From contig LSRX01000538.1 of assembly GCA_001939145.1 (NCBI GenBank), positions 3,427-67,426 on the forward strand: DNA of 64,000 nucleotides, written 5' to 3'. How positions within the stretch are numbered: the first letter of the stretch is position 1; every line of letters begins with the position of its first letter. The notes under the pieces were generated by a model. It ran no database searches, had not been told where the DNA came from, and was given only the letters and a program-made list of their open reading frames with translations. Origin of the DNA: Symbiodinium microadriaticum (Eukaryota > Sar > Dinophyceae > Suessiales > Symbiodiniaceae). A program made the translations under genes and the position numbers. Below are positions 54,371 through 63,512 of the stretch, piece after piece.

Positions 54371-56074
54371 TCACTGTGGCTCCCCCCGTCTCTGGCGTCT
54401 GGCGGTTCCCCTTCTGGGGGGCCCTTTCAGCATGAGGCGGCTGTCTCGATGTGGGCGAGCTGTGCACGGTGCATTTGGCGCCAGGTTAAGCTGGGCCTGC
54501 TCCCCGCTGGCCCAGGGGATGTCAAATTTGTCCACGAAAATCTCCTCCAAATTGGACCACGCGATGCGATCTCGAGCTTTGTCATGCCATCCGTCCCCCG
54601 CCACGGATACGATCTGGCGCTCAACATCGAGATGGGGATTGAAGCATCGAGCATGTCTGTGTCCCCCCCAGCTGGGGGGGATGCTCTGCTCAATGCGCCA
54701 CCATTCCAAATTTCGCCAGGTGAGCATTGCGGCCGCGACCGGGTCCCCCCGGATCACATGTCCTGCCAACCCCCATATCTGTTGAAGTATAAAGCTGCTC
54801 CAACGCTGGACCTTGGCTTGGAAGAGGGCCAGTCTTGCCCGGCGCATACTTCGCACATGCCAATCGGCCCATAGTTCCCCGGGTTGCCGGGAGAGCTTGA
54901 GCATGTTTCTGGCTTGCACCAACTGGAGGCTGTTCGCCGCTCGCAGCAAGTTGTCGTTGCAGGGCCAAGTTTGGCAGGCCCACAGCGCTGACTGCCGAAC
55001 CAGAATGGTACTCATCTGAAGTCTGCTCTTCAGGGGGGCGTTAGAGAGCAGTGTCCCCCGATGCTTGCGGAAGGCGTGTCTTTCCCTGGCCTGCATCTCC
55101 GCAATAATCGTGCTAGGCTGACTGGCAAAGCTGACGGGGCTCCCCAGGGTGCGTATAACATGATCGGGTCCTTTGCTGACGACCTTTCGGCCCCCGACTT
55201 CAAACTCTACGCCTCCTTCTTGGTTGTCGATGATCTCGGTCTTGAGGGGGTGGATGTCTAGCCCTTTCGGTGGCAGGTTCACCCCCAGTCGCGTAAGCAT
55301 GGCTTGCAGGTGCTGCTTCTTCGTGGACCATATGTAGCTATCGTCCATAAAGGCTCCAGCGAACTCTGGAGGCGGTTCCCCCTGCAGTGGCTTATGCTCT
55401 GCGGCTTGTTGAACTGCTCGTTCAAGCTCAACGGCAAGCACTCTGCCGAATGCTATGGGGCTATCCGGAGCCCCCTGCCGAACCCCGTTCGTCTGCGGTA
55501 TTCGGAACTCTTCCCCTCTGAAGTAGATGTGGATCTCGTTGGCGTGAATGAGGTGTGTCCACGCGCGAGCCTCCCATGGTCTGTCCCCCACCACGCCAAC
55601 GTCGGTCTCGATCTGCTCAGCGAGGGCCTCCTGGTATATCGAGTCAAAGGCCTTCCGAATATCCAGCTTCGCGATGTACATGGGTATTCCCCAGTCTCTG
55701 GCAACCCTGCAGACACGGCGCAAAATGAGGATGAGTTCCACGCCCTGGCGTGAACGTCGTGCCAATTGCAGGCGCGAGGGCTGCTGGACCATATGTGAGA
55801 CCCGACCGATGAGCAGCTGGGAGAAAGTTTTAAGCAGAGCTGAACTCAGTGTGATGGGTCTTGTATCGCTCCACTCCTCAGGGTTCCCCGACTTCGCGAG
55901 GAGGACGGTGATCCCCCGCACAACGTTGGGGGGGGCTGCGGCCATGTAGAGCATGTCATTGAGCACGTATAAAAGCATCCCCCGCCATTTGTCGTCGTGT
56001 TCCAGAACTCGCAATGCTTCATGTGACACACTGTCCGGCCCACAAGCTTTCCCCCCAGACCCCCCCCAGACCAT
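54371..56074 (-). CDS. LINE reverse transcriptase
   Basis: 567-residue frame: KACGPDSVSHEALRVL, ARPITL-type motif (DTRPITLSSALLKTFSQLL), YIAKLDIRKAFDSIY with catalytic Asp near 142, NGVRQGAPDSPIAFGRVL, GAFMDDSYIWS near 245 (MDD active site), HPLKTEII, then a thumb and Trp-rich C-terminal region. No Cys/His box follows, unlike the LINEs at 25.7 and 32.2 kb. The frame overlaps the end of the endonuclease piece, so the two are joined by a frameshift in this copy. Confidence 0.85.
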   Translation of the reverse strand: MVWGGSGGKACGPDSVSHEALRVLEHDDKWRGMLLYVLNDMLYMAAAPPNVVRGITVLLAKSGNPEEWSDTRPITLSSALLKTFSQLLIGRVSHMVQQPSRLQLARRSRQGVELILILRRVCRVARDWGIPMYIAKLDIRKAFDSIYQEALAEQIETDVGVVGDRPWEARAWTHLIHANEIHIYFRGEEFRIPQTNGVRQGAPDSPIAFGRVLAVELERAVQQAAEHKPLQGEPPPEFAGAFMDDSYIWSTKKQHLQAMLTRLGVNLPPKGLDIHPLKTEIIDNQEGGVEFEVGGRKVVSKGPDHVIRTLGSPVSFASQPSTIIAEMQARERHAFRKHRGTLLSNAPLKSRLQMSTILVRQSALWACQTWPCNDNLLRAANSLQLVQARNMLKLSRQPGELWADWHVRSMRRARLALFQAKVQRWSSFILQQIWGLAGHVIRGDPVAAAMLTWRNLEWWRIEQSIPPSWGGHRHARCFNPHLDVERQIVSVAGDGWHDKARDRIAWSNLEEIFVDKFDIPWASGEQAQLNLAPNAPCTARPHRDSRLMLKGPPRRGTARRQRRGEPQ

Positions 56075-57365
56075 CGTTTCCGAACCTCATGAAGTTCCTT
56101 GGCTGTGAAAGGCTCCCATGGTTTCGTTTTGCAACGGCGACGAAGACGATCATCAATGAGTCGGAATTTTTCTGCCACCGTGCCTGCATTGGACTTGTTG
56201 AAGATCCCCCCGAAGTGGGCCTTGAGTGTCTCTCGCCATCGTTCATCTGCTCGTAGTCTGAGTTCCCAGGAGCTGTCATGGTCGTTCCTGTCCACGGCTT
56301 CCTTGGCTTTCCACCATTTCTGGCCCGCCAGATCGAGTTGTTTCACCCTCCAGAGGCGATGTTCTTCGCGGTGTTGTTTTTGGACCGTCTTCCAGGCCGT
56401 CTTGCGTGCCTGGCCTGGACTCATCTGTAGTGCTTGATGCCGTCGCTGTCGGAGGTCCTTGCTCTCCACGAACTTTGCAAGGGCTCGGCCAGGCCGTGTG
56501 ATCCCCACGGCGATGTTCGTAATCTCTTGCACCATGTCCCCCGATCGAGGAGGTGGGACTGTAATGGCTCGTTCGACTTGGTGCCATTCACGTAGGCGTC
56601 GGCTCCCCCACGGCTTAGCTTCCTGCTCCTCCGCGGGCGGGGCAGGCTGCTGCAGTGGGACGTGGATGGGCTCGTGGTCGGAACTCGCTACATCTCTCAG
56701 CGAGAGGACGTCCCCATCTTGGCACAGGAGGTGCTTGACCGCGACGTAATCGAGCCTACGTGGCCTCATATTGGTGTTGTAGGGGAAGAAGGATGGTACT
56801 TCCAGCTGCTGGGGCGGGATCCTTAGGTCTGCAGAGCATAGTGCGCCGAGCAGTTGCTCGCCTCGGCCGGTGTTGCTGACGATTTTGCCAGCCACTCCTG
56901 AACGTAAGCTCTCATTGGCGTCCATGCCCAATAGCGCCTTCGGGGATGCTCTCAGCTGTTGTAACAGGAAGTCACAATCTCATCGGCCTCCGCTATTGTG
57001 GCGTGGCGCGGGAGGTGCCCTGAGACAACTGTGAGCCGGAGTTCCCCCAGAACGAGGCAGCAACTGTACCCACTTTGCAGGAGCTTATTGCGACTGTGCT
57101 TGAAGTGAGAGGTGTGCACAATCCCAGTCCCCCGCCAGTCTGTCTCCTGTTTTCCGCAAATACACTGAAGATCGTCTTGTTCTTGAACAGCTTTGCCTGT
57201 ATCCATGATGATCTCTTGAAGACACAGAATAAAGGCCGAGTCGAAAGATTGAATTCGTTCTTTTCGAAGATCACGGAGAAGCTGAAGGGCTTTATCAATC
57301 GTAAGTCCCCCAACGTTCCACGTGAGGACATGCACTTTTGGGAGGTCGATGTCCTGAACCTCCAT
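55846..57365 (-). pseudogene. LINE apurinic-type endonuclease, frameshifted
   Basis: Two frames. 57365-56952 gives the N-terminal half: VHVLTWNVGGL, ILCLQEIIMD (Glu of the active site) and LTVVSGHLPRHATIAEADEI. 56931 onward gives GMDANESLR (the GDxN-type motif), MRPRRLDYVAVK and SSDHEPIHV (terminal SDH). The order is that of APE endonucleases that nick target DNA for LINE insertion. The break lies near 56940. The second frame continues into the RT linker (to 55846), overlapping the RT frame. Confidence 0.8.
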
Positions 57366-57386
57366 GTGAAACTGGTTTCCCCTTCG

Positions 57387-58270
57387 TCACTGCAGGGGTT
57401 TGCGGAGCTCCTCCCATCGGTCGGTGAGCTCGTGCAGGGACGTCCCCAGCTGTCGGGCAAGGGCCGGTAGGTTGATCCACCCGACGCCAGCTTCTGCCCA
57501 GAAATAGCGAGTGCCACCCTCGGGCCTATCCCCGGCCACGATGCGTGCCTCTCGGATTTGCCGTAGTGCCGAGCGGATCCTGTTGCGAAAGGAATCTTGG
57601 GTTTCCCCGTCTCGGGGATTGATTGGTATAATGGCAAACCCTCGTCGGAGCCCTGGGACAAAGGCTTCCTGAAGGTCCAAGTCGACCTGGAGGCGCTCGA
57701 TGTGCTCCTTGACAAGCTTGAGGGTGGTCTCAGCGTCCTGATCGGCATCCCATCCCCCTGCGACCAGGGCGGGTCTCTGTCCGCCTTCTCCTGTCCCCAC
57801 ATCTGTTGTTCTCGTGCTGGAGGCTGTGAAGGAGGCGCTCGCGAACTTGCCTTCCAAGAGCTCAAGGCGTCGTCGTACATCGTCAACAGCAGCTGCTGAT
57901 TGTTTGACCGTCCCCTCCATGTGGCAGTGCCGATCCGTATGGCGTCCAGCAGGTTCGTAGTTCGCTTCACGTGCTCCTCCATGTTTGCTTCGACTTGTGC
58001 CACTCGGTTGCTGATGGTGGTAAGGGTCCCCTCCAAAGATGCATGGATGGTGTTGGTGATCTGTTGTTGGGATACCTGTAGAGCTTGCTGCAGAAGCGCC
58101 AAGGCGAGGGGTTGGTCCCCAGCAGGTGTCTCACTTCCGGCCTCTTCTGCAATTCCGGCGTCTTCCCTTGCTCGCTTCGGGGAGGCGTGCGGTGGATTGT
58201 TAGCCTCTCCACTCGAGCTGGCTATGTCGGTCGTGGGGCTGCGGCTGCTGTTCTCGCCACGGTCAGTCAT
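57387..58270 (-). pseudogene. LINE ORF1, coiled-coil protein, frameshifted
   Basis: 58270-about 57930: MTDRGENSSRSPTTDIASSS then a Lys/Arg/Glu region and a heptad-like stretch (ISNRVAQVEANMEEHVKRTT). The frame then shifts near 57915 into 57920-57387: KQSAAAVDDVRRRLELLEGK, a Gly/Asp-rich linker and a folded-looking end (RGFAIIPINPRDGETQDSFR; GVGWINLPALARQLGTSLHE). This layout (disordered, coiled coil, compact C-terminal domain) suits a LINE ORF1 nucleic-acid chaperone, though no CCHC or RRM motif is seen. Confidence 0.6.
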
Positions 58271-58488
58271 TCTCCCCCTGCCTGGACGTATTGTTCACGT
58301 AGTCGAGAGTTGTTGCCACCGTTCCGGTAGCGGTTCACACAGTCCCCCTTGTATGTGGAAGTAGGCCGCCGTTCTCCTTCTGGAACGATCTCGGCTATCT
58401 CCCCCCGCAGAACCCGCACGGTGTAGACGTGTAGCGCAGCAAACTCTCCCTCGTATACTCGTGATGGCGCGAGAACTCTGGAAGGCAC
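58267..58488 (-). CDS. Short 5' ORF shared by spliced-leader-headed elements
   Basis: 73 residues just after the leader, ending four bases into the ORF1 start (58270), so the stop and next start overlap. It contains FAALHVYTVRVLRGEIAEI and NRYRNGGNN. Similar VYT...R blocks sit in the same place in the family B copies (CVYTALALTRDVVGD near 63337; YVFTTGVRKDKIVKY near 15690). Function unknown. Confidence 0.4.
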   Translation of the reverse strand: MPSRVLAPSRVYEGEFAALHVYTVRVLRGEIAEIVPEGERRPTSTYKGDCVNRYRNGGNNSRLREQYVQAGGE

Positions 58489-58576
58489 AGTCTCTCGCAG
58501 GCTTTTTCCGAATCAGTTGGAGGTCCTCCCTCGCTCGTCTCTCGATCTAGGGGCTCGGACCTTGAGCACTCACGGC

Positions 58577-58594
58577 CTTGAGCCAAAATGGCTA

Positions 58595-58595
<1 letters not shown>
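58577..58595 (-). other. Spliced-leader relic (19 bases)
   Basis: Minus-strand GTAGCCATTTTGGCTCAAG matches 19 of the 22 bases of the dinoflagellate spliced leader; only the first three are absent. Directly 5' is AAA and (GA)n. Directly 3' is GCCGTGAGTGCTCAAGG, whose end repeats GCTCAAG. Confidence 0.85.
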
Positions 58596-58596
<1 letters not shown>

Positions 58597-58644
<48 letters not shown>

Positions 58645-58656
58645 CGCCAGGGTTAC
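58597..58656 (-). repeat. (GA)n with the tail motif of an upstream element
   Basis: In minus sense, GTAACCCTGGCGAAAGAAAG runs into (GA)n and then the spliced-leader relic, as if one element had inserted into the tail of another. Confidence 0.6.
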
Positions 58657-58659
58657 AGC

Positions 58660-60778
58660 CGAGGGTTGCCCCTCGACCGCGCGGGGGCGCGTGGAGAGAA
58701 AAGCACTCTCAACAAAGGCAAGTATTGCATGGTCGAGAGAGACGCATCACATGAAGGCAAAAAGGCATCGACCCAAGTCGCACGACCAAACTAACCTAGA
58801 AGTGTCAGAAAGAGCTGATGCCATGCCTGAGTGATGAACCGAAGATCGGCAAGGCAAACTAGAGCACACGGTCATTAGGTGTCACCTCGAGCGGAAGCGG
58901 TATGGAACGGCTCCGCGGCCCGTCTTAATGTACACAGGACTGTTGTCCCTGGGGGGATTTCTCCCCTTTGAAAGTTGAGAGAAATGAACGAAAGCTATGT
59001 TTGGTGGAGAAACTCGGCTATCTTGGCGTGCATACCGTAGTGCTCGGCAAGAAATACTCAGAACAGAAGTGCGGTACTGAGGGGGTTTCCCCCGGCGGCT
59101 TGCAACTCTACTTGTCCCTCTCAGAAGTCACCTTTCAGGTCGGAGGAGGTCTCCTTCTTGGTAAGGGCGATCTCTCCCTGTGTAGCTGTGGCTTTGCTTG
59201 ACCTGGACGTGGTGGACCCCAGCCTCTCTCATCGTCCTTAGTCCAGGAACCATCAGCTCTCTTCCGTTTTCGCATGGCCGTGTAGTTGGCCTTTGTTTCC
59301 TGGCGGTATGCCTTCCATAGTTGCTCATCGCTGGCATCACTGTCGAGGCTCTGAGGGAGATGTCCGGATCGAAGGAGTTCATGTAGTCGCGCGCGTTGTT
59401 GGGCGGTCAAACCGGATGGCTCGCCCTGCGGCTCAGGGACTCCTCCCCGGCAACTGCTTGGGTTTTGCCCAATCTCACCATGGCTCGTATACCCATCGTC
59501 GGTCACATTCTCCTCACCGGAGGTTGTGTTCAGGTCATCCTCTTCAGGCGGTGGTTGATCATCCTTGGGGTGCGTCCCCTCTTGTAGGTTAGGTGCCTCG
59601 TCGCTGTCCCCTTTAACACATGCGGGGAGATGCCCCGGTACCTTCTCGCCTTCGTTCTCGGCGTCGTTCTGTTCCCCTTTGTCACATGCAACGATCGATT
59701 GAGGTTCAGGGTCAGGTAGAGGAGGAGCTGAGCCTTGGGGAGTTTCCCCACTCTGAGCAGCTGCTTGTGTCGGCGCCTCGTCCGTCACGTCAAAGACATC
59801 ATCAGTGGGATGCAATCCCAGGCTAAACCCCCGGTTCTGTACCCATCCAGGTGGAAGAGGTCGTAGAACATCGTGTAGATCACCGTCGGGTAGTCCAGCA
59901 GGAGAAACGGTGGGCGGAGCTGGGGCTGACCCCGTACTGGCAATGTCTTCAGGTAGATCACCTTCTCGTGGGGGCAGTGTTTCATTGGACGTGCAGGTCG
60001 TGAGCTCTTTGGTCGGGGGGATCCCCGATTGAACTGTAGTCATCGTAGGTCCATGTTCTGGTGCTGGAATAGCCCTCGCTGCACCTGCTTGGATTGGGGA
60101 TAGCCCCCGAATAATCCGAGATGGCGTAGGCCGAGGTAACTTTGGGAGTAACCAGTCTGGTGTAGTTTCTTCCACCATGTCTCCTCCCCCTGTGTTGGCA
60201 ACGACCTGTGTTGACGTAGAGGTAGTCCCCCTTGAGGAGGTAGAGGTCGGGAGCAGTGGCGGGGGAACAAGTTCAGCTGGCGGGCTTGCGAAGTACCTGA
60301 CTGGAGTCCTTGGTTTTTGTGAGCCTTTCGGGGGTGGATGCCGAAGAGCTCTTGTAAAGGGTCCTCCAAAAGCGCGTCAGCGAGCTCCTCGTCATTGTGA
60401 CTGCCATGTTCACTTTCCGCGGTGCCTGCGCTCTGATTTGGCTTTGGGGGGGGGGCGGTGTCTTCCCCGTGTCTCGGCTTTGGGGGTGGGNNNNNGGGGG
60501 GGGGAGGGGAGGGGAAGGTCTCGTAGAGCTCGAGACGTCTTGCTGGAAACTGGCGGAGAGGGGGTAGGCCCCTGCTTGCTGGGCCCAGGGCCTGCATCTT
60601 GGGCTCGCAAAGCACGGTGGACTGCAGCCTGGATCTCCTTTTGCTTCAGGAAATCCGCGATTTCCTTCCGCGTAGTTGAAGGATGCATCCAGGGTCCTGT
60701 CTTGTCATGAAACGAGGGTCCTTGTCGGCACCGCCTGCAGACGGGGGAAGCTTCCCCGGCATCCCCTTGGTGCTGCAT
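58660..60778 (-). mobile_element. Retroelement ORF fragments (acidic, Pro-rich)
   Basis: 60778-60410 has VCRRCRQGPSFHDKTGPWMH and a helical stretch EIADFLKQKEIQAAVHRALR, then a Pro/Lys region broken by five N (60491-60495) and poly-G. 60615-60040 and 60178-59135 follow in other frames. The latter, 347 residues, is acidic and Pro/Ser-rich, and ends with LTAQQRARLHELLRSGHLPQ, YRQETKANYTAMRKRKRADG and a basic tail. No enzyme motif. Its 3' end (tail motif at 58656) abuts the leader of the next element. Likely a gag- or ORF1-like protein of a minus-strand element; host origin not excluded. Confidence 0.4.
60449..60520. repeat. Poly-G rich tract with five N
   Basis: G runs around an unresolved 5-base gap (60491-60495). 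Reading frames across it are unreliable. Confidence 0.85.
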
Positions 60779-60877
60779 CTCTGTACAGTCGGGAATCGCC
60801 CCCCAGGCACTGCGAAGTGTCGCCGGTATTGTTCTGGTAGCTGTTCAAAGTGTCCCTAAGGAGGAGGCCAGCCAGCG

Positions 60878-60965
60878 GTCACCCTCCGGCTCCGTAGCCA
60901 CCGAACTCGTCGAGGTCAACCTGGAAGGCGAGCGGCGCGGGGATCACGTACTCCCCGTTCTGCAA
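60878..60965 (-). CDS. Possible isolated terminal exon
   Basis: After a pyrimidine-rich stretch and GCATTGCAG, the minus strand reads NGEYVIPAPLAFQVDLDEFG then GYGAGG and a stop. The tract plus AG looks like a 3' splice site. I do not recognise the protein, and no upstream exon is found before the microsatellite at 61.03 kb. Confidence 0.25.
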
Positions 60966-61046
60966 TGCGTCGGAAGAGCGAAGGAAAGAGGGCGAAGAGG
61001 GAAAGACAGGTTGTGTCGTGGGAAGCTAAGCAGAAGTCAGGAGGAA

Positions 61047-61047
61047 A

Positions 61048-61080
<33 letters not shown>

Positions 61081-61114
61081 GAGAGTGAGTGAGTGAGAGT
61101 GAGTGAGAGTAGCC

Positions 61115-61160
<46 letters not shown>

Positions 61161-61173
61161 CTCGCCAGGGCTA
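61047..61173. repeat. Inverted microsatellite pair around a 10-base leader fragment
   Basis: Plus strand: (GA)n and (GAGT)n, then GTAGCCATTT (61109-61118, identical to 10 bases of the spliced leader), then (CT)n and CGCCAGGGCTA. The GA and CT arms could form a long hairpin. Confidence 0.7.
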
Positions 61174-61194
61174 CCGCAAAAGGGTGAACAAACC

Positions 61195-63484
61195 CCCTCC
61201 TCTCTTTGCTTTGCTTCGGGGATGGGACGTTGGCAGAGCCAACGCCCCGCGCTCCAGGGCGCACCCCATCCAGCATTTTGTTTGGATGGGCTCGGCTGAA
61301 CTGGTACACGGCGGTTTGGCCGTGATGCGCGGCACGGGTGCCTCCGTGGGGGCAGGTTTGTTGTAAGAAACAGACTGGTATAGCAAGTCACGTAGTGCCC
61401 TTGCGGAACGGTCCGGAAAACTTAGTTTCAAAGCTTTCGGGGGAAAAACGTGCCTGAATTAACGGCCCTCCACTCTTGTGTTGGGTTGGGCACCCCTCTT
61501 GTTTGGTTCTTGGATGCAACAGCAAGTGCCCCCGAAAAGCGAATTCAAGACTTCCAGACTTTTTCAAGCGGGTGCCTCAGGTTGTAGGTGGATCGAATGG
61601 TACACGGAAGGAGCTTAGCTCCGAGCTGCTTTTCACTGGACTGAGTGTCTCACGACAAACTGAGTGTCACGTGCTTGCAGAGAAAGAAGAAAAACCGTGT
61701 CCTCCTTGTTTGGAGTTGTCCATCCGGATGGCCATCTTCAAGACTTTCTGTGCGAGTCCCTCGCGCGGTTGTTTCCCTCCTTTTTGCCCAGCTCCTTGCC
61801 GTGGTGGTTCTCGTGGTTCAGCTGGTCTTGTAGCTCCTTGTCGTGGTGGTTCTCGTGGTTCAGCTGGTCTTCCCGGTACCCAGTGTGGTAGCTGTGGCAT
61901 CAGGTGGTGTGCCTCGCCTGTTCCAAGGTAACGGGTTTGTTCGTAGTCGTCCACCGCTCGTCTCTGTGCCACAGCCTGATTGTAGATGGCCCGCTCCTCC
62001 GCTGTCGTGGTACCCCTCGCTGACGAGCTAGCACTTGCCGTAAAGAGTCCACTTGCAGGTGCGGCCCCTACACGTCGAGGGTCTACCCCTCTTGGTGGGG
62101 TGTATCCTCGTTGGCCTCGGTCTGGTTGCTGCTCGGCGTCTTTGCACCCTTCTTCCTCATCTTTTCCCGTTCTTTTCCTTTTTGCCCTTCTGGTGCTTAG
62201 TCTTCTTGGCCGGGTCCTTGTCACTCTCGAAGTTGAGGATGTCGAGGAGGGCTAGGTCCTGGGCCACCTCCTCGCTGCTGAGTAGTTCCTCGCTTCCTGG
62301 GTCTTCTTGGTCTTCTTGGGCTGGTACTGGTACTGGTTGTCTTGTGCCACGTTGTTGCGGGGCCGCTGTCTCGTTGCTGCCTGTTGTGCCCCCTTCTCTG
62401 TCCTGGGTAGAGCTCGACGAGCTTGGGCTTGAGGATAGTGAAAAGCATGAGGATGCCTTTGCGCTTTCCGAAGGGTCTTTGTGGAGAAAGGTCGTTTGCC
62501 TACGACATCCCAAAAACCGGCAAAACACCCATGAAGTGTCTGAGTTCTGCCCAACGTGTTTTCTCAATAAAAAGTTCTCCCTTCCAAATGCGTGTAAGGG
62601 GCAAAACTCTGGATGTGGACGATGTGGGTGCTGGTGGTCTTTTCCTCTTGGTGTTCCTTGTCGTCTCCCCTGTGGGCGGTGGGGCTGCCTTGCTTGTCGA
62701 GGTAGTAGAGCGGGTTCTGGTAGTAGGGCGGGTCCTGGTAGTTTCGAGCGGGTCCAGGTAGCGGGTCGCGCTTTCACAGCGCCTTTAGGTGGTTTGGGCT
62801 TCGACTTGGTCTCCCTTTTGTCGTCCTCTTTTCCCCGGCGGGCTTGTGGATGTGCTGGCTAATCTGGCTTTGAGGTGCCCCTCGAACCGGCTGGTCTTGT
62901 TCGCCTCCTGGTGACTCGTCGCGTTCTTTCACGGTGGGGGCTCTAGGCCCTTGGTACCTTTGTCCCATGCATGGTTCCTCGCGGCATCTATAGAAGCTTT
63001 CGTGCCGCCCGTCCTTGTGCTGTGCTGGCGTGTAGGACGCAGTCTTCTGCCACTCTGTCATGCCCGTAGTGCTTGCCCCCCTGTCGTCTCGGTCCTCCAG
63101 TCATGCACCTCGGGCAGCGGCGGGTCCCTCTTATAATCAGGATCTTCCGGTAGTGGGTGTCCCTCTCCCAGCGGTGTGGAGGAGGAGAAACGGACCTTGG
63201 TGGTACCTGCTGGCAAAGGTCCGCCGGTCTCCTTGTGGTAGCGGGTCACAGTGTCCCTCACTCGCCTCCAGGCGCCGATCCCCTTGTGGTGCGTCCCCCA
63301 CCACGTCGCGGGTAAGAGCGAGGGCGGTGTAGACGCAAAGTTCAGCACTCTGGTAGTGGGGCTCGAATGGCGGCCCGGCAGGCAAAGCGGCCTGATCCCT
63401 CGCCCTCACTCTCACACCCGGGTTTGAGACCATGGTCGCAGGGGCTGGTCTCTCGAACCAACGGCCTTGAGCCAAAATGGCTAC
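61195..63484 (-). mobile_element. Family B spliced-leader-headed retroelement, long copy
   Basis: From the spliced leader (63484-63466) to a CAAAG tail at about 61205. 5' module: CVYTALALTRDVVGD (near 63337) and RRVRDTVTRYHKETGGPLPA (near 63265). The middle is basic and low-complexity. 62224-61667 gives a 185-residue frame with TTAEERAIYNQAVAQRRAVD, a repeated RPAEPREPPRQGA and GQKGGKQPREGLAQKVLKMA. About 450 bases of 3' region follow, shared with 14732-15180 and 14231-14449. Frame changes occur. No RT, so it would depend on other elements. Confidence 0.6.
63466..63484 (-). other. Spliced-leader relic (19 bases)
   Basis: Minus-strand GTAGCCATTTTGGCTCAAG, a perfect match to the last 19 bases of the leader, followed by GCCGTTGGTTCGAG. 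Upstream (minus sense) is the tail motif TAGCCCTGCCGAAAGAAAG and a G-rich spacer. Confidence 0.85.
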
Positions 63485-63512
63485 CACCCCCTCCTTTCTT
63501 TCGGCAGGGCTA

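Larger units (their letters stand above)
54371..58595 (-). mobile_element. Near full-length LINE headed by a spliced leader
   Basis: Minus-strand order: spliced-leader relic (58595-58577), short 5' ORF, ORF1, AP endonuclease, reverse transcriptase. All parts are present but interrupted by frameshifts. (GA)n abuts the 5' end. The 3' end is not fixed; an A8 run in minus sense at about 54295-54288 is a candidate poly(A) remnant. Confidence 0.75.
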
